From: JAKPAM01 sp047605425
GTDB taxonomy: Bacteria > Pseudomonadota > Gammaproteobacteria > Burkholderiales > Burkholderiaceae_E
DNA: 20,253 bases
Assembly (NCBI GenBank): GCA_047605425.1
Contig: JASGFT010000090.1
Coordinates: 1-20,253 of the forward strand
Direction: 5' to 3'
Position numbers and translations under genes: made by a program. Positions 7,308 through 14,965 of this stretch are shown here, piece after piece (the stretch's first letter is position 1; each line of letters opens with the position of its first letter). The notes under the pieces are model-generated. The model made no database searches. It saw nothing but the letters and a program-made list of their open reading frames with translations, and had not been told where the DNA came from.

Positions 7308-9626
7308 TCAAGCCTTGATCCGAAGCGCCTGCAGCTCCTGTAGCCGCAAACGATCCTCGGCATTGGCCAACCCGCCGGCGACCAGCGCGTCGATGGCTTC
7401 GCGCAGCCCGCGCTGCCGCAGTTGCCGCAACGCACCATCGAACTCCATCCGCGCGTCCTCGAGACCCATGTCGACGACGATCTGCCGCGGCGCGCCGGCC
7501 TGGCGCTCGAGCATCCGGATCATCTCCGGCGATCGTTCGCGCAGGGACTCGCAGACGACCGCGAACGATGCGCCGGCGGGCAGCGTGCGCAGCAGCGCCA
7601 GCCAGCCGGTCAACGCGTCGGGCAGGAACCGCTCGTCGACCGGATCGAGCGCGAGCGTCGGATGCAGCGCGGCGAGCAGGCAAACCCGGCTGAGCAGCGC
7701 CGGCGGACGGATCGGCACGCGCAGCGGCGGCGCCCCGTCGAAACGTCCGCCCCACCCCGCCTCCGACCGGCGATCGCGTCGTGGACCGCCTCGCCAGCCC
7801 GACGCGCCGCGGCCGCCGCGCCCTTCGTCCCGTCCGTCCGGCGCCGGGCGCCAGCCGTCCGGATCGGCCCGCGCCCAGCCATCGTCCCGCGCCCAGCGGC
7901 CATCGGGCGGCGACGCCCCCCGGTCGTCCGCCGACCGACCGCGGCCGCCGGCGTACGACGATCCCGCCTCCGACGACCGGGCGCCGCCGGCCGACGGATG
8001 GCGTTCGGCCGGCGATCGGCGATCGGCGCGATCGCGCGCGGCGGCCTCGCCCTGGCGCAGATAGTCGTTGAGCTCGCCGGTGCCGATCCGCGCGTACTCG
8101 GCGACCCGATGCACGAGCTGCATCCGCAGCGCCACCTGCGGCATCGCCAGCAGCAGCGGCCGGGCCTCGGCCAGGAAGCGGGCGCGGCCCTCGGCCTGCT
8201 CCAGGTCGACACGGCTCGACAGCTCGCGCAGCAGCAGCGCCGACATCGACTCGGCACCGTCGAGCAGGCGGGCGAAGCCGTCGGCGCCGTGCTCGCGCAC
8301 GAAGCTGTCCGGATCGTGCTCCGGCGGCAGGAACAGGAACTCGAGCCGCTTGGTGTCGGCCACCATCGGCAGGCAGGCCTCGAGCGCGCGCCACGCGGCC
8401 TTGCGGCCGGCCTTGTCGCCGTCGAACGCGAAGACGACGCGCTCGACCTGCCGCAGCAGCTTGCGCACGTGGTCGGCGGTGGTCGCGGTGCCGAGCGTGG
8501 CGACCGCGTTGCGAACGCCGTGCTGCGCGAGCATCACGACGTCCATGTAGCCTTCGACGACGATCGCGCAATCGGTCTCGCGCATCGCCTCGCGCGCCTC
8601 GTGCAGTCCGTACAACTCATGGCCCTTGGAGAACAGCGGCGTCTCGGGCGAGTTCATGTACTTGGGCTCGCCCTTGTCGAGAACCCGGCCGCCGAAGCCG
8701 ATGATCTGCCCGCGCGCGTTGCGGATCGGGAACATGATGCGATCGCGGAAGCGGTCGAAGCGGCGCCGGCGGGTCGGGGTCGGGGTCGGGGACGGAACCG
8801 AAGCTGAAGCCGAAGCCGAAGCCGAAGCCGCGGTCGGCGTCGCGGCGCCGGCCGCGGCCGCAGGCGGGACCGCGGCGGTCGGGTCGGCGCCGGCACGCGC
8901 GGCGCCTGCGGCACGCGCGGCACCACCAGCACCACCAGCACCACCAGCACCACCAGCACCGACAGAACCAACGGAACCAACGGAACCACCACCACCGACG
9001 GAGCCGGCCGCCGGCCGGTCCGCGGAAACGGCATCGCCGGCGCCCGCCGCTCCATGGGTTGGCGCGGCGTCGTGCTCGATGACCATCCCCGTCGTCAGCA
9101 GCGCCTGCGCGTCGTAGTCGGGCACCGCTGCCTCGAGCCCGCGCCAGGCATCGGGCGCGTAGCCGATGCCGTAGCGGGCGGCGGTCTCGCCGCTCAGGCC
9201 GCGGCGCTTCAGGTAGTCGATCGCGCGCGGCGTGTCCTTGAGCCGGCGCTTGTAGAACTGGGCGATGCGCGCCATCAACTCGAGCAGGTCCGGGTCGCGC
9301 GACGCCACCGACGCGGTCTCGCCGCCGCGGCCCGGCTCGTGCGGGACCGTCAGCCCGACGGACTGCGCGAGCTCGGCCACCGCGTCGGGGAACGACAGCC
9401 CCAGGTGCTCGATCAGGAAACCGATCGCCGTGCCGTTGGCGCCGCAGCCGAAGCAGTGATAAAACTGCTTGATCGGCGCGACCGTGAACGACGGCGATTT
9501 CTCGCCGTGGAACGGGCACAGGCCCAGGTAGTTGGCGCCGGCCTTCTTGAGCTGCACGTGGCGGCCCACCACGTCGACGATGTCGACCCGGGACAGCAAC
9601 TCCTGGATGAATGACTGCGGGATCAC
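7308..9626 (-). CDS. dnaG: DNA primase DnaG with a low-complexity insertion
   Basis: The 772-aa protein (E. coli 581) makes RNA primers at the replication fork. The N-terminal zinc ribbon has C37, H40, C58, C61 (CPFHGEKS..FYHCFGCGANG). The core resumes at F290 (FDRFRDRIMFPI), then TOPRIM with E358 (EGYMDV) and D402/D404 (DGDKAG). The C-terminal DnaB-binding region is from about 640. Between residues 186 and 289, where E. coli has only a few residues, lies an Ala/Gly/Ser/Pro insertion built from short DNA repeats. A second charged, Gly/Arg-rich disordered linker spans about 525-635. The start is GTG 9626, giving the conserved opening IPQSFIQELL, with AGGCG just upstream. A candidate promoter precedes it. 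Confidence 0.97.
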   Translation of the reverse strand: MIPQSFIQELLSRVDIVDVVGRHVQLKKAGANYLGLCPFHGEKSPSFTVAPIKQFYHCFGCGANGTAIGFLIEHLGLSFPDAVAELAQSVGLTVPHEPGRGGETASVASRDPDLLELMARIAQFYKRRLKDTPRAIDYLKRRGLSGETAARYGIGYAPDAWRGLEAAVPDYDAQALLTTGMVIEHDAAPTHGAAGAGDAVSADRPAAGSVGGGGSVGSVGSVGAGGAGGAGGAGGAARAAGAARAGADPTAAVPPAAAAGAATPTAASASASASASVPSPTPTPTRRRRFDRFRDRIMFPIRNARGQIIGFGGRVLDKGEPKYMNSPETPLFSKGHELYGLHEAREAMRETDCAIVVEGYMDVVMLAQHGVRNAVATLGTATTADHVRKLLRQVERVVFAFDGDKAGRKAAWRALEACLPMVADTKRLEFLFLPPEHDPDSFVREHGADGFARLLDGAESMSALLLRELSSRVDLEQAEGRARFLAEARPLLLAMPQVALRMQLVHRVAEYARIGTGELNDYLRQGEAAARDRADRRSPAERHPSAGGARSSEAGSSYAGGRGRSADDRGASPPDGRWARDDGWARADPDGWRPAPDGRDEGRGGRGASGWRGGPRRDRRSEAGWGGRFDGAPPLRVPIRPPALLSRVCLLAALHPTLALDPVDERFLPDALTGWLALLRTLPAGASFAVVCESLRERSPEMIRMLERQAGAPRQIVVDMGLEDARMEFDGALRQLRQRGLREAIDALVAGGLANAEDRLRLQELQALRIKA
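8771..8995. repeat. Cluster of in-frame simple sequence repeats inside dnaG
   Basis: Plus-strand units are: ggggtc about three times (8776-8790 region, encoding PTPTPT), gaagcY five times (8800-8829, encoding the SASASA run), caccaccag four times (8921-8956, encoding AGG repeats) and aacggaacc about two to three times (8966-8987, encoding SVG repeats). All units are multiples of three, so length changes would keep the dnaG frame. Confidence 0.85.
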
Positions 9627-9634
9627 CCGCCTAC

Positions 9635-9663
9635 TTTATCGCTGCGCGCGCGCGCCATGTCAA
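9635..9663 (-). promoter_or_regulatory. Candidate sigma-70 promoter of dnaG (TTGACA-17-GATAAA)
   Basis: On the minus strand a perfect TTGACA (9663-9658) overlaps the yqeY stop codon. After 17 nt comes GATAAA (9640-9635), then AGGCG and the GTG start of dnaG. The spacer is almost entirely alternating C and G. The hexamers and spacing are good, but the resulting leader would be only a few nucleotides long. Confidence 0.5.
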
Positions 9664-10145
9664 CGCGCGAGCCGCGCCTTGACCCGGGCCGACACCGCCG
9701 ACAGGTCGGCGCGCCCGGCCAGCCTGGCCTTGAGCGCGCCCATCACCTTGCCCATGTCCTGCGGCCCGGCCGCGCCGACGGCCGCGACGGCCGCGTCGAT
9801 CTCGGCGGCGATCTCGTCGTCGCCGGCCTGCTGCGGCAGGTAGGCGGACAGCGCGTCGAGCTCGGCTTTTTCTTTGGCGACCAGGTCGTCGCGGCCGGCG
9901 GCCTCGAACTGGCCGATCGAATCCTTGCGCTGCTTGCACAGCTTGTCGACGATCGAGACGATCTGCGCGTCGTCGGCGACGATCCGCTCGTCGACCTCTT
10001 TCTGCTTGATCGCGGCCAGCAGGCCGCGGATCGCCAGCAGCCGGTCGGATTGCCTGGCGCGCATCGCGGCCTTCATGTCATCGTTGATGCGCTGGAACAA
10101 CGGCGAACGCGGCGCGGCGCCGTCGGCGGAAGCGGCTTCGGTCAT
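9660..10145 (-). CDS. yqeY: GatB/YqeY domain protein
   Basis: The 161-aa protein is a stand-alone YqeY domain. It has an N-terminal helical part (LFQRINDDMKAAMRARQSDRL, then LLAAIKQKEVDER) and a C-terminal tail like that of GatB (DMGKVMGALKARLAGRAD). In the family this fold aids tRNA binding in amidotransferases; the role of free-standing YqeY is not settled. It sits between rpsU and dnaG, a placement common outside the enterobacteria. GAGG lies 9 nt before the ATG at 10145. The first roughly 15 residues are a poorly conserved Ala-rich leader. The gene is separated from rpsU by a probable terminator, so it is likely expressed at a lower level than rpsU. Confidence 0.93.
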   Translation of the reverse strand: MTEAASADGAAPRSPLFQRINDDMKAAMRARQSDRLLAIRGLLAAIKQKEVDERIVADDAQIVSIVDKLCKQRKDSIGQFEAAGRDDLVAKEKAELDALSAYLPQQAGDDEIAAEIDAAVAAVGAAGPQDMGKVMGALKARLAGRADLSAVSARVKARLAR

Positions 10146-10183
10146 GGCGAAGAATCCTCGGATGGGCGGCGGCCCGCTCGAAC

Positions 10184-10226
10184 GGAAACGGAAACAGCCC
10201 GCCTAAAGCGGACTTCGGGCGGGCTG
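10184..10226 (-). terminator. Intrinsic terminator/attenuator after rpsU
   Basis: A perfect 9-bp stem CAGCCCGCC/GGCGGGCTG (10195-10203 with 10218-10226, 14-nt loop) is followed on the minus strand by TTTCCGTTTCC. It resembles the partial terminator known between rpsU and dnaG in E. coli. The interrupted T-tract suggests partial read-through. Confidence 0.7.
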
Positions 10227-10269
10227 CTTGACGAGCGGCGACCGGGGCGCAGGCCGCCGGACGCGTCGA

Positions 10270-10482
10270 TCAGTACAGTTTTTTCGGCAGCATCTGGCTG
10301 CGCAGGCGCTTGTAGTGGCGCTTGACTGCTGCGGCCTTCTTGCGCTTGCGCTCCGCCGTCGGCTTCTCGTAGAACTCGCGCGCGCGCAGTTCCGTGATGA
10401 TGCCGGCCTTCTCGATGGTGCGCTTGAAACGTCGCAGCGCGACATCGAACGGCTCGTTTTCCTTGACGCGGATCGTCGGCAT
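10270..10482 (-). CDS. rpsU: 30S ribosomal protein S21
   Basis: The complete 70-aa S21 begins PTIRVKENEPFDVALRRFKR and ends RSQMLPKKLY. The length and sequence are typical of Burkholderiales. It binds the 30S platform near the anti-Shine-Dalgarno region and aids initiation. A very strong ribosome-binding site, AAGGGGGTGA, precedes the ATG at 10482. First gene of the rpsU-yqeY-dnaG-rpoD cluster, divergent from tsaD as in E. coli. A promoter (GTGACA-18-TATATT) lies upstream. Confidence 0.98.
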   Translation of the reverse strand: MPTIRVKENEPFDVALRRFKRTIEKAGIITELRAREFYEKPTAERKRKKAAAVKRHYKRLRSQMLPKKLY

Positions 10483-10510
10483 GTAAAAATCACCCCCTTT
10501 CGAGCCCGCT

Positions 10511-10540
10511 AATATAGCACGACCTCGAACGGCTTGTCAC
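10511..10540 (-). promoter_or_regulatory. Candidate sigma-70 promoter of rpsU
   Basis: On the minus strand GTGACA (10540-10535), an 18-nt spacer and TATATT (10516-10511) match 5 of 6 at each hexamer. They precede the strong rpsU ribosome-binding site at a sensible distance of about 28 nt to the start codon. Confidence 0.6.
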
Positions 10541-10597
10541 GCATCAGGTCCTCACGCGCCGTTCCGCCCTCGGTCCGGCCATGATAGGGTCTGTCCG

Positions 10598-11626
10598 ATG
10601 ATCGTCCTCGGCATCGAAACCTCGTGCGATGAAACCGGCATCGCGCTGTACGACACCGGCCGCGGCCTGCTCGGCCAGGCGCTGCACTCGCAGATCGCGA
10701 TGCACGAGCGCTACGGCGGCGTCGTGCCCGAACTGGCCTCGCGCGACCACATCCAGCGCGTGCTGCCGCTGACGCGCCAGGTGCTCGACGAGGCCGGACT
10801 GACGCTGGCGCAGGTCGACGCGATCGGCTTCACCGAAGGCCCGGGTCTGGCCGGCGCGCTGCTGGTCGGCGCGGCGGTCGCCAACGCGATCGCGTTCGCG
10901 CTCGACAAGCCGACGATCGGCATCCACCACCTCGAAGGCCATCTGCTGTCGCCGCTGCTGTCGGCCGATCCGCCGGCATTCCCGTTCGTCGCGCTGCTGG
11001 TGTCCGGCGGGCACACGCAGTTGATGCGGGTCGACGGGGTCGGGCGTTACGAGTTGCTCGGCGACACGCTCGACGACGCGGCCGGCGAGGCCTTCGACAA
11101 GAGCGCCAAGCTGCTCGGCCTCGGCTATCCGGGCGGCCCGGCGATCGCCCGGCTGGCGGCCGGCGGCCGGCCCGACGCGATCGCGCTGCCGCGGCCGATG
11201 CTGCGCTCGGGCGACCTGGATTTCAGCTTCAGCGGCCTGAAGACCGCGGTGTCGACGCGGGTGCGCCAGGGCCTGGACGGCGAGCAGGACCGCGCCGATC
11301 TGGCCTGGGCGCTGCAGGCGGCGATCGTCGACGTGCTGGTCGCCAAGTCGCGCGCGGCGCTCGCCCGGACCGGCCTGACGCGCCTGGTCGTGGCCGGCGG
11401 CGTCAGCGCCAACCAGCGGCTGCGCGAGGCGCTGGCCGGCGCGCGGCCGGCGCTACGCGTGTACTTCCCCGAGCCGGCGCTATGCACCGACAACGGCGCG
11501 ATGATCGCGTTCGCGGCCGCGCTGCGGCTGCAGGCCGCGCAGCGGGCCGGCCAGCCGCTGCCGCCGGTGCCGGAGGCCTTCGGCGTGCGACCGCGCTGGC
11601 CGCTCGAGCAACTGCCGGCGGTCTGA
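10598..11626 (+). CDS. tsaD: tRNA N6-threonylcarbamoyladenosine transferase TsaD
   Basis: The 342-aa protein is a standard-length Kae1/TsaD. It starts IVLGIETSCDETGIALYD and carries the metal-binding pair H111 and H115 (IHHLEGH). VSGGHTQL, SFSGLKT and the C-terminal CTDNGAMIAFA also fit. With TsaB, TsaC and TsaE it makes t6A at A37 of ANN-decoding tRNAs, including tRNA-Ile. Divergent from rpsU. The region before ATG 10598 has TAGGGT seven nt upstream, which could be either a weak ribosome-binding site or the -10 of a leaderless transcript. The 3' end is only 3 bp from the convergent ROK kinase gene. Confidence 0.98.
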   Translation: MIVLGIETSCDETGIALYDTGRGLLGQALHSQIAMHERYGGVVPELASRDHIQRVLPLTRQVLDEAGLTLAQVDAIGFTEGPGLAGALLVGAAVANAIAFALDKPTIGIHHLEGHLLSPLLSADPPAFPFVALLVSGGHTQLMRVDGVGRYELLGDTLDDAAGEAFDKSAKLLGLGYPGGPAIARLAAGGRPDAIALPRPMLRSGDLDFSFSGLKTAVSTRVRQGLDGEQDRADLAWALQAAIVDVLVAKSRAALARTGLTRLVVAGGVSANQRLREALAGARPALRVYFPEPALCTDNGAMIAFAAALRLQAAQRAGQPLPPVPEAFGVRPRWPLEQLPAV

Positions 11627-11629
11627 GAA

Positions 11630-12820
11630 TCAGACTGACACGCCCGGCGGCGGCCACAGCCAGGCGGCGCCGCGCACGCCGGACGCGTCGCCATGCCGGT
11701 TGCGCACGATGCGGGTGCGGATCTCGTCCGAGAACACGTAGGCCGGCAGGCGCGGCGGCAGCCCGGCATACAGCTCGTCGATCTGCGACAGGCCGCCGCC
11801 GAGCACGATGACGTGCGGATCGAAGACGTTGATGACGCCGGCCAGCCCGCGCGCGAGCCGATCCAGGTAGCGATCGAACGCGGCGCGGGCATCGGCATCG
11901 CCGGCGCGCATCGCCGCGACGATGGCCTTCGCGTCGGGCCTGACCTTCGCATCGAGGCTGTCCCTCGCATCGGCGCTAGCCTTCGCATCGGGGCGAGCAG
12001 CGGCCGGCCCCGGCGAACGCGCGTGGTCGGCGGCGAAGCCCGGCCCCGACAGCCAGGTCTCGATGCAGCCGTGGCGGCCGCAATAGCAGCGGGGACCCGG
12101 CGTCTCGTCGCGCGCCATGCGCCGGCGCACCGGGTCGAGAGCGTCGCCGAGCTGCGCGAGCGGCGGCAGCGGGTTGTGACCCCATTCGCCGGCGATCGCG
12201 TTGCAGCCCTCGAGCGGCCGCCCGGCGACGACGAGCCCGGCGCCGACGCCGGTGCCGAGGATGACGCCCATCACCGACGCGGCGCCGGCCGCCGCGCCGT
12301 CGACGGCCTCCGAGGTCGCGAAGCAGTTGGCGTCGTTGGCCAGCCGCACGTCGCGGCGCAGCGCCCGCGCCAGGTCCTCGGCCAGAGGTTGGCCGATCAG
12401 GCACACGGAGTTGGCGTTCTTGACGCGGCCGGTCAGCGTCGACAGCGCGCCGGGGATGCCGACGCCGACCGTCCCCCGGCGGCCCAGCTCGGTTTCGGCC
12501 GCGTCGACCAGCGCGACGACCGCCGAAACCGTCGCCGGATAGTCGCCCTGCGGCGTGGCGACGCGGCGGCGCCAGACCGGCGCGCCGCGCGCATCGAGCG
12601 CGATCGCCTCGATCTTGGTGCCGCCGAGGTCGACGCCGATGCGCAGCGCCGCGCGATCGGCGCCCGCCGTCGGATCGAGGGGCACGCGCGTGACGGGTGA
12701 ATCGAAGGCCGCGCCCGCCACGGGTCGGTCGGAGACCATGCCCGCCGCCGACGGGTCGGAGACCGCGTCCGCGGCCGCGCTTTCGGCGGGCGGCTCAGGC
12801 GCCGGGCTTCTTCTTGTCAC
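11630..12820 (-). CDS. ROK-family sugar kinase
   Basis: The 396-aa protein shows the ROK fold. The phosphate loop GVDLGGTK is at residues 62-69, VGIPG follows, and the sugar-binding EWGHNPLP and zinc-binding CYCGRHGCIE motifs are present, then VIVLGGGLSQ. Similar proteins are fructokinases, glucokinases or N-acetylglucosamine kinases; the substrate cannot be fixed from sequence. The GTG start at 12820 overlaps the plsY end by 26 bp and has AAGGAG 10 nt upstream. It adds a roughly 57-residue low-complexity N-terminus; ATG at 12739 (M28) is an alternative start. After the zinc motif, four tandem hexapeptides of the type xRPDAK interrupt the C-terminal lobe. Last gene of a five-gene minus-strand run. 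Confidence 0.9.
   Translation of the reverse strand: MTRRSPAPEPPAESAAADAVSDPSAAGMVSDRPVAGAAFDSPVTRVPLDPTAGADRAALRIGVDLGGTKIEAIALDARGAPVWRRRVATPQGDYPATVSAVVALVDAAETELGRRGTVGVGIPGALSTLTGRVKNANSVCLIGQPLAEDLARALRRDVRLANDANCFATSEAVDGAAAGAASVMGVILGTGVGAGLVVAGRPLEGCNAIAGEWGHNPLPPLAQLGDALDPVRRRMARDETPGPRCYCGRHGCIETWLSGPGFAADHARSPGPAAARPDAKASADARDSLDAKVRPDAKAIVAAMRAGDADARAAFDRYLDRLARGLAGVINVFDPHVIVLGGGLSQIDELYAGLPPRLPAYVFSDEIRTRIVRNRHGDASGVRGAAWLWPPPGVSV
11927..11998. repeat. Four imperfect 18-bp tandem repeats within the ROK kinase gene
   Basis: The units 11927-11944, 11945-11962, 11963-11980 and 11981-11998 share the core cttcgcatcg. They encode the hexapeptide series (V/A)RPDAK, DSLDAK, ASADAR, ARPDAK, so the frame is kept whatever the copy number. 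Confidence 0.85.
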
Positions 12821-13412
12821 CGATCCGACTCTCCTTGCCGGCCAGCAGCCGCTCGATGTTGGCGCGATGCCGCCAGAACAGCAGCGCGGCCATCGCGAGG
12901 ATGGCCAGCGAGATCGGCTCGAAACCGAACAGCAGGATCTGGTAGAACACCGCGAACACCGCCGACACCAGCGAGGCCAGCGACGAATAGCGGAAGAACA
13001 CCGCGATGATCAGCCAGGTGGCCAACGTCGCCAGCCCGAGCCAGCCGCTGATGCCCAGCAGCACGCCGAGCGCGGTCGCGACGCCCTTGCCGCCGGCGAA
13101 GCGATGGAAAACCGGGAACAGATGCCCGAGGAAGACCGCGATCGCGACGCCGGCCAGCGTCCACTCGCCGAAGCCGTAGCGCGCCGCCAGCGCGCCGACG
13201 CCCCAGACGGGCAGCCAGCCCTTGAACGCGTCGCCGATCAGCGTCAACGCGGCGGCCGTCTTGTTGCCGGTGCGCAGCACATTGGTGGCGCCGGGACTCT
13301 TCGAGCCATACGAATGCGGATCCGGCAGCCCCATCGACTTGGACACGATGACCGCGAACGATACCGATCCGATCAGGTAGGCCGCGACGACGGCGATCAA
13401 GGCGGGCAGCAC
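12795..13412 (-). CDS. plsY: Acyl-phosphate glycerol-3-phosphate acyltransferase PlsY
   Basis: The 205-aa integral membrane protein matches PlsY: LIGSVSFAVIVSK, then GSKSPGATNVLRTGNK (glycerol-phosphate site), DAFKGWLPVW and HLFPVFHRFAGGKGVATA. About five membrane spans are visible. It transfers acyl groups from acyl-phosphate to glycerol-3-phosphate, the first step of phospholipid synthesis. The start is GTG 13412 with TGGAGA 8 nt upstream. The 3' end overlaps the ROK kinase start by 26 bp, indicating translational coupling. TAATAT at 13445-13450 (minus strand) could be an internal -10 box. Confidence 0.96.
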   Translation of the reverse strand: MLPALIAVVAAYLIGSVSFAVIVSKSMGLPDPHSYGSKSPGATNVLRTGNKTAAALTLIGDAFKGWLPVWGVGALAARYGFGEWTLAGVAIAVFLGHLFPVFHRFAGGKGVATALGVLLGISGWLGLATLATWLIIAVFFRYSSLASLVSAVFAVFYQILLFGFEPISLAILAMAALLFWRHRANIERLLAGKESRIGDKKKPGA

Positions 13413-13452
13413 GGGAATGTCTCCAGGTAGGCGGGGCGCCGCAGATATTACA

Positions 13453-13481
13453 CGCGGCCGACCCGCGGACCGCCGGCCGCG
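13453..13481 (-). other. Stem-loop between ybaK and plsY
   Basis: CGCGGCCG/CGGCCGCG is an 8-bp stem with a 13-nt loop that itself contains GCGGaCCGC. There is no T-run after it on the minus strand, so it is more likely an RNA-processing or stabilising structure than an intrinsic terminator. Confidence 0.4.
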
Positions 13482-13488
13482 CCGGGCC

Positions 13489-13971
13489 TCAGTCGAGCGC
13501 GACCTCGACCGGCGCGGCGCGCAGCAACTCGACCAGCGCCTGCGGCGCGAGCCCGACCAGGTAGCCGCGCCGGCCGCCGTTCAAGTAGATGCGCGGCAGC
13601 GCCAGCACGCTGCGCTCGACGTAGACCGGCATCGCCTTGCGCGTGCCGAACGGCGAGGTGCCGCCGACCTGGTAGCCGGTGTGGCGCTGCGCGACCTCGG
13701 GCCGGCACGGTTCGATCGACTTGCGCGCGGTCTGGCGCGCGAGGTTCTTCGTCGAGACCTTGCGGTCGCCGTGCATCAGGACGATCAGCGGCCGGGCGGC
13801 CTCGTCCTGCATGACCAGCGTCTTGACGACCTCGTGCTCGGGCACGCCGAGCTGCCGCGACGATTCGCCGGTGCCGCCGTGGTCGACGTAATCGTAGACG
13901 TGCTCGGTGAACGCGATCCCGGCGCGACGCAGCGCCCGCGTGGCGGGGGTTTCGGAAACGTGCTTGGCCAA
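13489..13971 (-). CDS. ybaK: YbaK/EbsC-type Cys-tRNA(Pro) deacylase
   Basis: The 160-aa protein covers the whole YbaK fold: SETPATRALRRAGIAF, then EVVKTLVMQ, LMHGDRKVSTKNLAR and the conserved GYQVGGTSPFGTRK loop. The family hydrolyses Cys-tRNA(Pro), a misacylation product of prolyl-tRNA synthetase, in the cytoplasm. The start is TTG 13971, supported by AGGA 7 nt upstream and by the family N-terminus (KHVSETPAT). It is the middle gene of the minus-strand run, 51 bp after xerD and 76 bp before plsY, and is probably cotranscribed with both. Confidence 0.95.
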   Translation of the reverse strand: MAKHVSETPATRALRRAGIAFTEHVYDYVDHGGTGESSRQLGVPEHEVVKTLVMQDEAARPLIVLMHGDRKVSTKNLARQTARKSIEPCRPEVAQRHTGYQVGGTSPFGTRKAMPVYVERSVLALPRIYLNGGRRGYLVGLAPQALVELLRAAPVEVALD

Positions 13972-13989
13972 CGTGGATTCCTGTCGGGC

Positions 13990-14024
13990 GACCGATCGCG
14001 CCTCGGAGGCTCGCCGGATCGGTC
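13990..14024 (-). other. Stem-loop between xerD and ybaK
   Basis: GACCGATC (13990-13997) and GATCGGTC (14017-14024) form a perfect 8-bp stem with a 19-nt loop containing a small GCC/GGC helix. It overlaps the xerD stop codon. No T-tract follows on the minus strand, so termination is not implied. Confidence 0.4.
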
Positions 14025-14964
14025 AGCCGCGCGGGTGGTGCCGCGCGTGCAAGGTCTTCAGGCGCTCGCGCGCGATGTGAGTGTAGATCTGCGTGGTCGA
14101 GATGTCCGCATGCCCGAGCAGAAGCTGCACGACGCGCAGGTCGGCGCCGTGGTTCAGCAGATGGGTCGCGAACGCGTGGCGCAGCGTGTGCGGCGACAAC
14201 GGCGCATGGATGCCGGCCCGCGCGGCGTGGCGCTTGATCAGCGTCCAGAACATCTGCCGCGTCATCGGCCCGCCGCGCTGCGTGACGAACAAGGCGTCGG
14301 CGAGACGAGGGCCGAGCAGCTCCGGCCGGGCCTGCCGCAGGTAGTCGACGATCCAGCGCGTGGCCTCCTGCCCCAGCGGCACGAGCCGCTCCTTGTCGCC
14401 CTTGCCGATCACGCGCACGACGCCTTCGTTCAGGCCCACCGATACGCTCGGCAGGCCGACCAGCTCGGAGACGCGCAGGCCGGTCGCGTACAACGTCTCG
14501 AGCATCGCCCGGTCGCGCAGGCCCAGCGGCGTCGAGGTATCGGGCGCGACCAGCAGGGCCTCGACCTGCGCCTCGGACAGCGTCGCCGGAAAGCGCGCCG
14601 GCGCGCGGGCGGCGCGCAGCGTCAGCGTCGGATCGTCGGGCCGGATCCGCTCGCGGGCCAGCATCCGGTAGAAGCGCCGGAACGCGGACAGGCGCCGGTT
14701 GCCCGACGTGGCTTTCGAACCGGGATGGCGCAGCGCGACGTACGCGCGCAAGTCGGCCTCGGTGGCGCTCGCCAGCGAAGCGGCGCGATCGCGCCGCAGC
14801 CAGGCGGCCAGCAGGCTCAGATCGCGGCGATAGGCGTCCAGCGTATTGCGCGACAGCCCGTCCTCGAGCAGCAGCGCGTCGCCGAAACGCTCGATCAGCG
14901 CCTGGTCGGCCGGCGCGACCGGACCGACGGCGGCGATGCTGGTGGCGCGAACCGGTCGGGCCAC
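14023..14964 (-). CDS. xerD: Site-specific tyrosine recombinase XerD
   Basis: The 313-aa protein has the Xer N-terminal SAM-like domain (LLEDGLSRNTLDAYRRDLS) and a full catalytic set: R164 (TGLRVSEL), K188 (GKGDKERLVPL), H259 and R262 (HTLRHAFATHLL), H285 (LLGHADIST) and Y294. The VVQLLLGHADISTTQIYTH block is characteristic of XerD. With XerC it resolves chromosome dimers at dif, activated by FtsK. The GTG start at 14964 lies one base after the stop of the upstream gene, so the two are probably translationally coupled. No phage genes are near, so this is the housekeeping recombinase, not an integrase. Confidence 0.96.
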   Translation of the reverse strand: MARPVRATSIAAVGPVAPADQALIERFGDALLLEDGLSRNTLDAYRRDLSLLAAWLRRDRAASLASATEADLRAYVALRHPGSKATSGNRRLSAFRRFYRMLARERIRPDDPTLTLRAARAPARFPATLSEAQVEALLVAPDTSTPLGLRDRAMLETLYATGLRVSELVGLPSVSVGLNEGVVRVIGKGDKERLVPLGQEATRWIVDYLRQARPELLGPRLADALFVTQRGGPMTRQMFWTLIKRHAARAGIHAPLSPHTLRHAFATHLLNHGADLRVVQLLLGHADISTTQIYTHIARERLKTLHARHHPRG

Positions 14965-14965
14965 G

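Noticed and set aside
8921..8960. caccaccag repeats as a CRISPR-like array
   Set aside because: They are contiguous 9-bp units without spacers and sit inside the dnaG frame.
14023..14964. Tyrosine recombinase as the integrase of a mobile element
   Set aside because: The sequence is XerD-like, embedded in a housekeeping operon, with no attachment-site repeats or cargo genes.
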